From contig NZ_PCOV01000003.1 in assembly GCF_002979435.1 (NCBI RefSeq), positions 124,001 through 188,000 on the forward strand: 64,000 nucleotides of DNA. The letters are read 5' to 3'. Position 1 is the first letter of the stretch; every line of letters starts with the position of its first letter. This document shows, one piece after another, positions 28,658 to 36,946 of the stretch. The position numbers and the translations under genes were made by a program. The DNA comes from Microbacterium sp. MYb66. GTDB taxonomy: Bacteria; Actinomycetota; Actinomycetes; Actinomycetales; Microbacteriaceae. The notes under the pieces were generated by a model. It searched no databases, had not been told where the DNA came from, and saw only the letters and a list, made by a program, of their open reading frames with translations.

Positions 28658-29638
28658 ATGCGTCAGGTCATCATCATCGGCTCCGGCCCCGCCGGATTCA
28701 CGGCTGCCATCTACGCGGCCCGCGCGAACCTCAAGCCGCTGCTCATCGCGAGCTCCGTCGAGGTCGGCGGCGAGCTCATGAACACCACCGAGGTCGAGAA
28801 CTACCCGGGCTTCCCCGAGGGCATCCAGGGCCCCGAGCTGATGGCGAAGTTCCAGGAGCAGGCGGAGAAGTTCGGCACCGAGGTGCTCTACGACGACGTC
28901 ACCGAGCTCGATCTGGCGGGACCCGTCAAGAAGGTCACGCTCGGCTCCGGTGCGGTGCACGAGGCTCAGTCGCTCATCTACGCGACCGGCTCGGCATACC
29001 GCAAGCTCGACATCGCGGGCGAAGAGCGTCTCTCCGGCTACGGAGTCTCGTGGTGCGCCACGTGCGACGGCTTCTTCTTCCGCGAGAAGACGATCGCAGT
29101 CGTCGGCGGCGGCGACTCGGCGATGGAGGAGGCGACCTTCCTCACCCGGTTCGCTGACAAGGTCTACGTCATCCACCGCAAGGACACCCTGCGGGCCTCG
29201 AAGATCATGCAGGAGCGGGCGTTCGCGAACGAGAAGATCGAGTTCATCTGGAACAGCGAGGTCGCCGAGGTTCTCGGTGGCGATTCCGTGTCCGGCGTGC
29301 AGCTGCGCAACACGGTCGACGGCACCCTGAGCGACCTTCCCCTGGATGGGCTGTTCATCGCGATCGGCAACGACCCGCGCACCCACCTCGTGCACGACAA
29401 GCTCGAGCTGACGCCGGAGGGCACCATCTGGGTCGACGGCCGTTCGTCGAAGACCTCGGTTCCCGGAGTCTTCGCTGCGGGCGACGTGATCGACCCCACC
29501 TATCGTCAGGCCATCACGGCTGCCGGCACCGGCACGGTCGCCGCTCTCGACGCGGAGCACTTCCTCGCCGATCTGGAAGACGCCTCCGTCGAGGTCCCGG
29601 CCGCAGAAGCCGCCGAGATCCTCACCGCCACGGCATAG
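28658..29638 (+). CDS. trxB: Thioredoxin reductase
   Basis: A 326-residue flavoenzyme that transfers electrons from NADPH via FAD to thioredoxin. It has the FAD motif IIGSGPAG (residues 7-14), the redox pair CATC (Cys133 and Cys136), the NADPH motif VVGGGDSAMEEA, and the terminal FAD-contact VFAAGDVIDPTYRQAITAAGTG. The length is standard. The thioredoxin gene follows 64 bases downstream with its own AAGGAG, so the two likely share a transcript. Ordinary, well-conserved enzyme. Confidence 0.96.
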   Translation: MRQVIIIGSGPAGFTAAIYAARANLKPLLIASSVEVGGELMNTTEVENYPGFPEGIQGPELMAKFQEQAEKFGTEVLYDDVTELDLAGPVKKVTLGSGAVHEAQSLIYATGSAYRKLDIAGEERLSGYGVSWCATCDGFFFREKTIAVVGGGDSAMEEATFLTRFADKVYVIHRKDTLRASKIMQERAFANEKIEFIWNSEVAEVLGGDSVSGVQLRNTVDGTLSDLPLDGLFIAIGNDPRTHLVHDKLELTPEGTIWVDGRSSKTSVPGVFAAGDVIDPTYRQAITAAGTGTVAALDAEHFLADLEDASVEVPAAEAAEILTATA

Positions 29639-29702
29639 CCCGGGAACACTTTCACCTCGTCGGCTGTTGTAGCAGACGAACCTCGAATCAAGGAGAACTC
29701 TG

Positions 29703-30026
29703 ATGAGTGCAAAGGCTACGAGCCAGGCGACCTGGGAACAGGACGTTCTGCAGGCCGACGGTCCCGTGCTGGTGGACTTCTGGGCCGAGTGGTGTGGTCC
29801 GTGTCGTATGGTCGCGCCGGTGCTGGACGAGATCCAGGCTGACAACCCCGACAAGATCACCATCCTCAAGCTGAACGTCGACGAGAACCCCGAGCTCGCC
29901 ATGAAGTACCAGATCACGTCGATCCCGGCGATGAAGGTCTTCCACGGCGGCGAGGTCAAGACGACCATCATCGGCGCCAAGCCGAAGTTCGCGCTCGAGA
30001 AGGATCTGGCCGCATTCATCGGCTGA
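29703..30026 (+). CDS. trxA: Thioredoxin
   Basis: A 107-residue cytosolic disulfide reductase. The active site is WAEWCGPCRM with Cys31 and Cys34, and the cis-proline loop is TSIPAMKVF. Length and fold are standard. It is paired with trxB immediately upstream and followed by a strong terminator, so it ends the trxBA transcript. Confidence 0.97.
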   Translation: MSAKATSQATWEQDVLQADGPVLVDFWAEWCGPCRMVAPVLDEIQADNPDKITILKLNVDENPELAMKYQITSIPAMKVFHGGEVKTTIIGAKPKFALEKDLAAFIG

Positions 30027-30040
30027 TCCTCTGACGCGAG

Positions 30041-30078
30041 AAGGGCCGCACCTCCCGGGGAGGTGCGGCCCTTTCTGC
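30041..30078 (+). terminator. Intrinsic terminator of trxBA
   Basis: A perfect 15-pair stem, AAGGGCCGCACCTCC against GGAGGTGCGGCCCTT, with a three-base loop, begins 15 bases after the trxA stop and is followed by TCTGCGTCTT. It can also serve the convergent small gene that ends at 30112. Confidence 0.85.
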
Positions 30079-30111
30079 GTCTTCAGCCGGGTCGCCGTCG
30101 TCGTTCGCGCG

Positions 30112-30447
30112 TCAGGACGCGTCGGCGACGCTCGGATCCCAGCGACGGTGGCGCTGTTTCTCATCCAGGAGCCCCCAGACGGCGGAGGTGAGCTCCGGGT
30201 ACTCGAGGGCGATCTGCCGCAGCACCCGATAGTGCCTGGCTGCATTGGGGCGCACGCCGTCGTTCGCATTGATGTTGTCGGCGCGCAGGAGGTACACCAC
30301 GAGCTCGTCGACGCTCGGCAGCTCCTCCATGAACTCCCAGGGGTCTTCTCCTCCGAGAAGGCGCTCCTGGATGAGCACCGCGAGTTCGTCTGCGGCCTCG
30401 GCGCGCAGCACTTCCAGGCTGGCGCGACGCTGGACGGACTCGGTCAT
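30112..30447 (-). CDS. Small conserved protein of unknown function
   Basis: A 111-residue acidic, helix-rich protein with no signal peptide or membrane segment. The sequence has a leucine-rich opening (ASLEVLRAEAADELAVLIQER), a central LPSVDELVVYLLRADNINAND and a C-terminal YRVLRQIALEYPELTSAVWGLLDEKQ. No catalytic motif is recognised. The start (MTESVQ) lies ten bases after the sugar-porter stop on the same strand, so the two may be cotranscribed. The open frame and codon pattern support a real gene; function is not known. Confidence 0.7.
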   Translation of the reverse strand: MTESVQRRASLEVLRAEAADELAVLIQERLLGGEDPWEFMEELPSVDELVVYLLRADNINANDGVRPNAARHYRVLRQIALEYPELTSAVWGLLDEKQRHRRWDPSVADAS

Positions 30448-30456
30448 GCCTTAAGC

Positions 30457-31905
30457 CTACGTCGGCTGAGGGCCCCCTCGTCGCACGACCTTCATGTTCT
30501 CGGTCATGTCCTCGAGCTCTTTGCCCTTGGTCTCCGGCACCTTGAAGAAGACGAAGAAGAACGACAGCAACGCGAAGAACGCGTAGAAGCCGTAGGCGAA
30601 GGTGAGGCCGATCTCGGCGAATGCCGGGAAGGTGGTCGAGATGAAGAAGTTCGCGACCCACTGTGCCGCGGCGGCGACCGCCAGGGCACCCGCGCGGATC
30701 GAGTTCGGGAAGATCTCCCCCAGCAGCACCCACACCAGCGGCCCCCAGCTCGCACCGAAGAAGACCACGAAACCGTTCGCGCAGATCAGCGCGATGGTCG
30801 CCCAGGGGTCGGGAAGCGTCGCTGTTCCCTGGGCGTCGAGCGTGCCGAAGGAGAAGGCGAGGGCCATGAGCCCCAGCGTCACCGTCATCCCGACCGAGCC
30901 GACGAGCAGCATGATGCGGCGGCCGATCTTGTCGACGAGCAGGATCGCGACGATCGTCACCACGATGTTCGTGACCGAGGTGATCACCGAGGTGAGCAGC
31001 GCGCTGGACTCATCGAAGCCGACGGACTGCCACAGGGTGGTCGAGTAGTAGAAGATCACGTTGATGCCGACGAATTGCTGGAACACCGACAGCAGGATGC
31101 CGATCCAGACGATCGGCTTGAGTCCGAAGCGGTTGCCGCGCAGATCGCGCAGCGACTCGGTGCGCTCCGTGTCGATGGTTCCCGTGATCTCCTTGATCTT
31201 GCCTTCGACGTCGATCGTGCCGGTGACGGTCTCCAGAACCTCCGCAGCCCGCTTCAGTTCACCCTTGCGCACCAGATAGCGAGGAGACTCCGGCAGTCGG
31301 AGAGACATGATGCCGTAGACCAGGGCCGGGATCGCGGCGACCATGAACATCCAGCGCCAGGCCGTGAGTCCCCAGAGCGGCTGATCAGCGGCTCCCGCGA
31401 GACCTGCGAGCAGTGCGTCCGACAGGAGTGCCGCGAAGATACCGGTGACGATGGCGAGCTGCTGCAGCGAACCCAATCGCCCGCGGACGGCTGCCGGAGA
31501 CACCTCCGCGATGTACGCAGGGGCGATGACCGATGCGGCGCCGACGCCGAGGCCTCCGATCACGCGCCAGATGATGAGGTCGACCACGCTGAATGCGAGA
31601 CCGGAGCCGATGGCGGAGACGAAGAACATCGTCGCGGCGACGACCATGACGGGTATGCGCCCGTATTTGTTGGAGACCGGGCCGGCGAACCACGCTCCCA
31701 CCGCGCAGCCGATCAGTGCGGACGAGACGGCGAAGCCCTTGAGGCCCGTGCCGAGGTCGAATCCGGACACATCACCGGCCAGGGCATCGACGGCGCCGTT
31801 GATCACGGCGGTGTCGAAGCCGAAGAGGAAGCCGCCCAGTGCTGCGGCGATGCTCACCGCGATGACGCGGCGCTTGATGGTGGCTGGATTCGCGGGTCTG
31901 GACAT
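30457..31905 (-). CDS. Sugar porter family MFS transporter
   Basis: A 482-residue twelve-helix transporter, probably a proton symporter for a monosaccharide. Family motifs are GGFLFGFDTAVINGAV in helix 1, the GRLGSLQQLAIVTG segment, the PESPRYLVRKGE motif after helix 6, GINVIFYYSTTLW in helix 7, GRR in the later loop, and the terminal VPETKGKELE. These resemble the bacterial XylE/GalP group. The strong ribosome binding site GGGGGAG precedes the ATG. The exact sugar is not readable. Confidence 0.92.
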   Translation of the reverse strand: MSRPANPATIKRRVIAVSIAAALGGFLFGFDTAVINGAVDALAGDVSGFDLGTGLKGFAVSSALIGCAVGAWFAGPVSNKYGRIPVMVVAATMFFVSAIGSGLAFSVVDLIIWRVIGGLGVGAASVIAPAYIAEVSPAAVRGRLGSLQQLAIVTGIFAALLSDALLAGLAGAADQPLWGLTAWRWMFMVAAIPALVYGIMSLRLPESPRYLVRKGELKRAAEVLETVTGTIDVEGKIKEITGTIDTERTESLRDLRGNRFGLKPIVWIGILLSVFQQFVGINVIFYYSTTLWQSVGFDESSALLTSVITSVTNIVVTIVAILLVDKIGRRIMLLVGSVGMTVTLGLMALAFSFGTLDAQGTATLPDPWATIALICANGFVVFFGASWGPLVWVLLGEIFPNSIRAGALAVAAAAQWVANFFISTTFPAFAEIGLTFAYGFYAFFALLSFFFVFFKVPETKGKELEDMTENMKVVRRGGPQPT

Positions 31906-31964
31906 GACTCCCCCTCAACGTCGAGATGTCGTGATTCTAGGCCCCCACGTGATCGGCGGGGGTG

Positions 31965-32936
31965 TCACTTCGTGGAGCCGTAGCCGCCTTCGCCGAGCTC
32001 CTCGAGAATGCGATTGAGATCCTGGATCGAGGCGAAATCGATAGTGACCTGGCCTTTTCTCGCACCGAGCGCGATCTTCACCCGCGTGTTCAACCGGTCA
32101 CCGAGCTTTCCTGCGACCTCATCGAGGTAGGCGCGGCGGGCGCCCGGGGTCGGCTTCGCGGTCTTGCCGGCGCTGGGCTGCGACTTGGCAGCCTCTTCCG
32201 TGGCGCGCACCGAGAGGTCTTCGTTCACGACCTTGTCGGCGAGACGCTGCATCGATTCCGGCGTCTCGAGACTGAGGATGGCGCGTGCGTGTCCGGCGGT
32301 CAGCACTCCGGCCGCCACCCGCTGCTGCACCGGAACCGGCAGCTTCAACAGACGGATCGTGTTGCTGATCTGCGGACGGGACCGTCCGATCCGTGTGGCC
32401 AGCTCCTCCTGGGTGATGCCGAAATCCTCGAGAAGCTGCTGGTACGCCGAGGCCTCTTCCAAGGGGTTCAGTTCGGAGCGGTGGAGGTTCTCGAGCAGGG
32501 CGTCGCGGAGAAGGTCCTCATCGGCGGTGTCGCGAACGATCGCGGGGATCACGTCGAGGCCGGCCTCGCGTGCGGCCCGGGTACGCCGCTCCCCCATGAT
32601 CAACTCGTACTCGCCCTCCGCGTTCTTGCGGACGACGACCGGCTGCAGCACCCCGAACTCCCGGACGCTGTGCACCAGCTCCGCGAGATCCTCGGGGTTG
32701 AAGTGCGTTCGCGGCTGGCGAGGGTTGGCCACGATCGTGTTCGGGTCGACCTGGATCAGGTGAATACCCGGCACCTCTTCGAGCTCCGGCGTGGCAGCAT
32801 CCGGCCCGACCGTCGCCTCGGTCGTCGCAGGACGCAGGCTCGCCCCGGGGAAGAAGACGTCGACAGGACGCTCCGTCTGATCGGCTGTCGGGATGAGGGC
32901 ACCGATTCCGCGGCCCAGCCCAGTGCGCTTCGCCAT
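31965..32936 (-). CDS. parB: Chromosome-partitioning protein ParB
   Basis: A 323-residue CTP-dependent clamp that loads at parS and organises the origin region for segregation. The N-terminal ParA-stimulating segment (RTGLGRGIGALIP), the CTP-binding domain with NPRQPRTHFNPEDLAELVHSVREFG and GERRTRAAREAG, the helix-turn-helix (~195-240) and the C-terminal dimer domain (VKIALGARKGQVTIDF) are all present. The start at 32936 has AAGGAG at proper distance; the adjacent ATG at 32939 is too close to it. It overlaps the parA stop by one base. Its targets are the seven parS sites upstream. Confidence 0.96.
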   Translation of the reverse strand: MAKRTGLGRGIGALIPTADQTERPVDVFFPGASLRPATTEATVGPDAATPELEEVPGIHLIQVDPNTIVANPRQPRTHFNPEDLAELVHSVREFGVLQPVVVRKNAEGEYELIMGERRTRAAREAGLDVIPAIVRDTADEDLLRDALLENLHRSELNPLEEASAYQQLLEDFGITQEELATRIGRSRPQISNTIRLLKLPVPVQQRVAAGVLTAGHARAILSLETPESMQRLADKVVNEDLSVRATEEAAKSQPSAGKTAKPTPGARRAYLDEVAGKLGDRLNTRVKIALGARKGQVTIDFASIQDLNRILEELGEGGYGSTK

Positions 32937-33862
32937 CATTTCTCCTTGCTCTGCGCCGCGGTACGCGACGCGATCTCGACGGCGGCCTCGCGATACGCGA
33001 TCGCGCCGGCGGATTGTCCGTCGTAGGCGATCACGGTCTGTCCGAAGCTCGGGGCTTCGGACACGCGGACCGATCGGGGAATCACCGTATCCAGCACCTG
33101 CTCCGGGAAGTGCGAGCGCACCTCTTCCGCCACCTGCTGCGCGAGACGCGTGCGCCCGTCGAACATGGTGAGCAGGATCGTGGAGAGGTGCAGCACGGGA
33201 TTCAGGTGCTTCTGGATCATCTGGATGCTGCCGAGCAGCTGGCTCAGGCCTTCGAGTGCGTAGTACTCGCACTGGATGGGGATGAAAACCTCCGATGCGG
33301 CCGTGAAGGCGTTGATCGTGAGGAGCCCGAGTGATGGCGGGCAGTCGATGATGACGAAGTCCATCGGGTTGTCGACCAGGTAGACCTCGAGCGCCCGACG
33401 CAGTCGATGCTCGCGCGCCACCTGTGCGACCAGCTCGATCTCCGCACCCGCGAGGTGGATGGTGCTCGGTGCGCAGAAGAGATTGGGGTCCTCTGGACTC
33501 GGCTGCACGATGTCTGCGAGCGGGAACTCCTCGATCAGTACGTCGTAGACACTGGGGATGTCCGCACTGTGGGGTACTCCCAACGCGGTCGAAGCGTTGC
33601 CCTGCGGGTCAAGATCGATCACCAGTACCTTCGCACCCAGGCCGGCGAGGGCCGATGCGACGTTCACCGCGGTCGTGGTCTTCCCCACGCCGCCCTTCTG
33701 GTTCGACACCGTCAGGATGCGCGTGTCCCCGGTGAACTCCACCTTCGCGGCTTCGAGAGCGCGTCTGCGGGCGGAGAGGTCGGCAAGTTCCCGCGCGAGC
33801 GGTGTATCCATCCCGAACGATGCGTTCGTTGATGCCTTTTCGGATTGTTTCACGTGAAACAT
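32936..33862 (-). CDS. parA: Chromosome-partitioning ATPase ParA
   Basis: A 308-residue Walker-type ATPase that moves ParB-parS complexes. The deviant Walker A NQKGGVGKTTT is at 54-64, the A' motif is VLVIDLDPQGNAST and Walker B is DFVIIDCPPSLG. The start at 33862 has AAAGGAG three bases upstream. It places the first residues MFHVK inside a parS palindrome (33846-33861), so the site is also coding sequence. An internal ATG at 33811 (MDTPLAREL) is a possible shorter start but lacks a good ribosome binding site. Confidence 0.95.
   Translation of the reverse strand: MFHVKQSEKASTNASFGMDTPLARELADLSARRRALEAAKVEFTGDTRILTVSNQKGGVGKTTTAVNVASALAGLGAKVLVIDLDPQGNASTALGVPHSADIPSVYDVLIEEFPLADIVQPSPEDPNLFCAPSTIHLAGAEIELVAQVAREHRLRRALEVYLVDNPMDFVIIDCPPSLGLLTINAFTAASEVFIPIQCEYYALEGLSQLLGSIQMIQKHLNPVLHLSTILLTMFDGRTRLAQQVAEEVRSHFPEQVLDTVIPRSVRVSEAPSFGQTVIAYDGQSAGAIAYREAAVEIASRTAAQSKEK
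33846..33861. other. parS: parS site 1 (inside parA 5' end)
   Basis: TGTTTCACGTGAAACA, a perfect 16-base palindrome identical to the bacterial parS consensus. It encodes the first residues of ParA (MFHVKQ). Confidence 0.95.
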
Positions 33863-34014
33863 CCACTCCTTTCGGGGCCGCGTTCCACTCTAATCGCAAG
33901 CAGCGACGTTGGATTACGGCGGCCATCCGTGGTGGCCATGGAGAGTGGTCGATCCAGTGGTCAATCTAGGGAAACTCGAGCATTCCGTCAGGGAGAGAGG
34001 GTCCTGCCTCCGTA

Positions 34015-34030
34015 TGTTTCACGTGAAACG
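34015..34030. other. parS: parS site 2
   Basis: TGTTTCACGTGAAACG; the 14-base core is perfect and the outermost base differs from site 1. It lies in the non-coding stretch between parA and rsmG. Confidence 0.93.
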
Positions 34031-34047
34031 ACGCGACCCTCCCTCAC

Positions 34048-34063
34048 TGTTTCACGTGAAACC
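34048..34063. other. parS: parS site 3
   Basis: TGTTTCACGTGAAACC, perfect 14-base core, only 33 bases (about three helical turns) after site 2. Confidence 0.93.
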
Positions 34064-34174
34064 TCGGCATCGACCAGGTCCGCCGCGCTGCGACCCTGTC
34101 TCACTCCTGATCTGTCTCACTCCTGACGGTTCTGAGCGCCCGCACCGCCTGGTTCGGCCTTCTCGAGACATGTC

Positions 34175-34190
34175 CGTTTCACGTGAAACA
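34175..34190. other. parS: parS site 4
   Basis: CGTTTCACGTGAAACA, perfect 14-base core, in the parA-rsmG gap. Confidence 0.93.
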
Positions 34191-34285
34191 ATCTCGTAAG
34201 TCACCTGCGTGAAGCATGCTGCCCTGTCTGGGCCTGCGACGAACGGCCGGCGGGCCTTGCCTCTTCTTCCCGCCTTCGACAGACC

Positions 34286-34327
34286 ATCGACACATCGACA
34301 CCGACACATCGACATCGACACATCGCC
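34286..34327. repeat. Three 14-base tandem repeats in the parS region
   Basis: Three adjacent copies of ATCGACACATCGAC with one or two changes each (second copy begins ACC, third ends GCC). A second short tandem, CACCGG repeated three times, occurs at about 34443-34461. Both lie in the parA-rsmG gap (33863-34724), which has no credible gene: the open frames there are low-complexity or run through parS sites. The gap therefore holds parS sites 2-6, these repeats and the parA promoter region. Confidence 0.75.
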
Positions 34328-34517
34328 GACGCCATCCACTCGGCTCCCTCCGCAGGGTGATCCGCGCAAGCGGGCTCACTGGCCCTATCCCCGACGACGC
34401 GTCGCCTTCATGGGAAGCAGATACGCCTGTACCCTGCACCGCCACCGGCACCGGCACCGGCATCGCTCTCATTGCGCGGCAGCCAAGCGGGATGCGCCAG
34501 CGTGCGCGTCCCGCTGC

Positions 34518-34533
34518 TGTTTCACGTGAAACA
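34518..34533. other. parS: parS site 5
   Basis: TGTTTCACGTGAAACA, perfect 16-base palindrome, in the parA-rsmG gap. Confidence 0.95.
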
Positions 34534-34678
34534 TTCGTGTCGTGAGTGCCGCCCCCGCAGTGCCACTCACCGTGGCATCCCTCACTCTTCCATCGCCGGG
34601 GGTAAGCCAGCGCTGGAAGGAGGCACCCTTCCCCACGAGATGATCACGCTGTCACGCACCGCCGCCGAAACGCAGGAA

Positions 34679-34706
34679 GCGGGATGTTTCACGTGAAACA
34701 TCCCGC
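34679..34706. other. parS: parS site 6 within a 28-base perfect palindrome after rsmG
   Basis: The parS sequence at 34685-34700 is extended symmetrically by GCGGGA and TCCCGC into a 28-base perfect palindrome. It starts 18 bases past the rsmG stop, so its transcript would fold into a GC-clamped hairpin. It may serve both as a ParB site and as the rsmG terminator. Confidence 0.88.
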
Positions 34707-34724
34707 TTATCCGTCGCAAACGAA

Positions 34725-35348
34725 CTACCGAACGCGAGCCCGCAGCACCCGAGTCGTTTCGGAGAGGATCCCTTCGCCCAGTACTTCGACCCGCACGTCC
34801 GAAAGACGGAACCTCTTGATCTGCTTCTGCGCTGCTTCGATCTCGTTCGAGACATTCATCCCCTTGAGGAGAGTCAACTCTCCCCCATCGCGAACCAGTG
34901 GCGCGGTGATCGGGATCAGGGTGCGCAGGGCGCTGACCGCGCGCGCCGTCACCACATCGAATCCTTCGGCAGGGCGCACGTCCTCAGCACGAGAACGAAG
35001 CACGGTGACGTTGGTGAGCCCCAGGGTCTCCACCTGCTCGTTCAGCCAGGTGATCCGACGCTCCATCGGCTCGACGAGGGTCCACTCCACGTCGGGGCGG
35101 GCGATGGCAAGCACCAGACCTGGAAGGCCGGCCCCCGAACCGATGTCCGCGACCGATCCCTGGAAGAGGGGTGCGGCGATCACGCTGTTCAGGATGTGGC
35201 GTGTCCAGAGCCGCGGGAGTTCGAGCGGGCCGATCAGACCACGCTCCTCGCCCTCGCGTGCCAGCGCGGACGTGAATGCGCGCGCCACATCAATTCGCTC
35301 ACCGAAGAGCTCGGCCGCGATCGCGGGTTCGATCTCCAGATCACTCAT
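34725..35348 (-). CDS. rsmG: 16S rRNA (guanine527-N7)-methyltransferase RsmG (GidB)
   Basis: A 207-residue SAM-dependent enzyme that methylates N7 of G527 in 16S rRNA. The SAM site is VADIGSGAGLPGLVLAIARPD, preceded by the typical LWTRHILNSVI and followed by VTARAVSAL. Length is normal. It sits in the conserved jag-rsmG-parA order on the leftward strand, with parS site 7 just upstream and site 6 just downstream. Loss of this enzyme gives low-level streptomycin resistance in several bacteria; nothing here suggests a defect. Confidence 0.95.
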   Translation of the reverse strand: MSDLEIEPAIAAELFGERIDVARAFTSALAREGEERGLIGPLELPRLWTRHILNSVIAAPLFQGSVADIGSGAGLPGLVLAIARPDVEWTLVEPMERRITWLNEQVETLGLTNVTVLRSRAEDVRPAEGFDVVTARAVSALRTLIPITAPLVRDGGELTLLKGMNVSNEIEAAQKQIKRFRLSDVRVEVLGEGILSETTRVLRARVR

Positions 35349-35368
35349 ACAGACGTCCGAGAAGACGA

Positions 35369-35384
35369 TGTTTCACGTGAAACA
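35369..35384. other. parS: parS site 7 (jag-rsmG gap)
   Basis: TGTTTCACGTGAAACA, perfect 16-base palindrome filling most of the 36-base gap between the jag stop and the rsmG start. Confidence 0.95.
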
Positions 35385-35876
35385 TCAACGACGACGGAGG
35401 ACCGTGTGGCGGTCGGCACCCTCGCCATAGGACTCGGACACCAATCCACGCTCCGCGGCGATGTCATGCACGAGCTTCCGCTCGTAGCTGGACATCGACG
35501 GGAGGGAAGCCTGGGAAGAGCCTTCATCGAGCTTCGCCGCAGCCGCTTCGACCAGCGTCTCGAGCTGCCGGCGGCGTGTGTCGCGCGAACCGGCGATGTC
35601 GAGGATCAATCGCGAGAAGGAGCCTGTCTTGCTCTGTACCGCGAGGCGGGTCAGCTCCTGCAACGCCTGCACGGTGTCAGGCGCGGAGAGAAGCGAGAGT
35701 CCGTCTCCCTCGGCTTCGATGGAGACGTAGGCCCGCCCCTGACGGACGTCGAGGTTCAAGTCACCATCGATGTCCGCGATGTCGAGGAGTTCCTCGAGGT
35801 AGTCCGCGGCGACGTCGCCTTCGTTCTCGAGCTGAGCCACTGTCGGCTCGGTGTTCTCGGTCATGGTCTCGCTCAT
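35385..35876 (-). CDS. jag: Jag/KhpB-type RNA-binding protein (KH-R3H)
   Basis: A 163-residue cytosolic RNA-binding protein. Residues ~25-95 form the Jag KH-like domain (LEELLDIADIDGDLNLDV through LQELTRLAVQSKTG), and the C-terminal R3H domain reads SSYERKLVHDIAAERGLVSESYGEGADRHTVL. The long N-terminal Jag domain of Bacillus is absent, as is usual in actinobacteria. The start overlaps the yidC stop (ATGA). It binds RNA and affects cell shape and division in other Gram-positives. Confidence 0.9.
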   Translation of the reverse strand: MSETMTENTEPTVAQLENEGDVAADYLEELLDIADIDGDLNLDVRQGRAYVSIEAEGDGLSLLSAPDTVQALQELTRLAVQSKTGSFSRLILDIAGSRDTRRRQLETLVEAAAAKLDEGSSQASLPSMSSYERKLVHDIAAERGLVSESYGEGADRHTVLRRR

Positions 35877-36943
35877 GAACCGCTCCCCTTCTTCTTGGCG
35901 CGCTTCTTGCCCACCGGCTGCTGACGCTTCGGCGCCTCGGCCTTCGCCTTCTCCGCTTCGTCGAGCAGACGCTGCTGCTCGGCCTCGTAGACGGCCATCG
36001 GGACGACCTTGCCGGACGAGTCGATCGCCTTGCCCTTGCGAGCGAGTCGCTCCTCACGAGCCTTGGCGGCCTCCGAGCCCGGGGTCGGCATCTCCCGGAT
36101 GACGAGGAACTGCTGTCCCATCGTCCAGAGGTTCGAGATGAACCAGTACACGACGACGCCGAGCGGGAAGAAGACACCCGAGAAGATGAAGCCCAACGGG
36201 AGCACGTAGAGCATGATCTTCTGCATCTGGTACGCCTGGCCGGTCTTGGCCTCGGGCGACAGGTTCTTCGAGATGATCTGAAGCTGCGTGAAGAACTGCG
36301 ACGCGATCATGAGCACGACGAGCGTGACCAGGATGATGATCGCCGTGGTGTTCTTGGCGTCGACCGCGTTGCCCAGGGTCTCGTGCAGGGAGGCGACTCC
36401 GAAGAGCTTGGCGTCGTAGAACTCCTTGGTCAGCTCGGGGCTCAGCAGCCCGACACCGCCGACCTGATCCTTCGCATGCTTGCTGACGTCGCTCAGCACG
36501 CTGTACAGCGAGAAGAAGATCGGCATCTGCACGAGCAGCGGCAGACAGCTCGACATCGGCGTCGTACCGTGCTTCTTGTACAGCGCCATGGTCTCGCGGC
36601 TCATGGCCTCGCGAGAGAGCTGATCTTTCTTACCGCGGTACTTCTCCTGAACTTTTCGCAGTTCAGGAGCGATTTCCATCATTTTTCGCTGGCTCTTGAT
36701 CTGCTTCACGAAGAGAGGGATCAGAGCAGCGCGGACGACGATGACGAGTCCGACGATCGACAGCACCCAGGTGATGCCGGATGCGGCGGGCAGACCGACG
36801 GCGGTGAGCAGCCAGTGCCAGGCGACGAGGATGAGCTCCACGACCCACTTGAGCGGCCACAGGATGGTGCCGATCAGATCGAAGCCACCCGCAGCGGGGG
36901 CGTCGCTGGGAGTGGAGCTGGCTAGCAGAAGGTCAAGACCCAC
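35873..36943 (-). CDS. yidC: Membrane protein insertase YidC
   Basis: A 356-residue YidC/Oxa1 insertase that folds membrane proteins with or without SecYEG. The conserved core starts near LIVVRAALIPLFVKQIKSQRKM, where the hydrophilic-groove arginine lies, and continues with MALYKKHGTTPMSSCLPLLVQMPIFFSLY. The later helices and the basic tail (QPVGKKRAKKKGSGS) are typical of Gram-positive forms that lack the large periplasmic domain. It is coupled to jag downstream and follows yidD by three bases. Confidence 0.95.
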   Translation of the reverse strand: MGLDLLLASSTPSDAPAAGGFDLIGTILWPLKWVVELILVAWHWLLTAVGLPAASGITWVLSIVGLVIVVRAALIPLFVKQIKSQRKMMEIAPELRKVQEKYRGKKDQLSREAMSRETMALYKKHGTTPMSSCLPLLVQMPIFFSLYSVLSDVSKHAKDQVGGVGLLSPELTKEFYDAKLFGVASLHETLGNAVDAKNTTAIIILVTLVVLMIASQFFTQLQIISKNLSPEAKTGQAYQMQKIMLYVLPLGFIFSGVFFPLGVVVYWFISNLWTMGQQFLVIREMPTPGSEAAKAREERLARKGKAIDSSGKVVPMAVYEAEQQRLLDEAEKAKAEAPKRQQPVGKKRAKKKGSGS

Positions 36944-36946
36944 CGA

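Noticed and set aside
34286..34327. Short repeats considered as a CRISPR array
   Set aside because: Units are 14 bases and directly adjacent with no spacers, and no cas genes are present.
33845..34696. Several short plus-strand frames beginning MFHVKH or containing FHVK in the parA-rsmG gap
   Set aside because: The shared peptide is simply the translation of parS palindromes. The rest is low-complexity and the frames lack ribosome binding sites.
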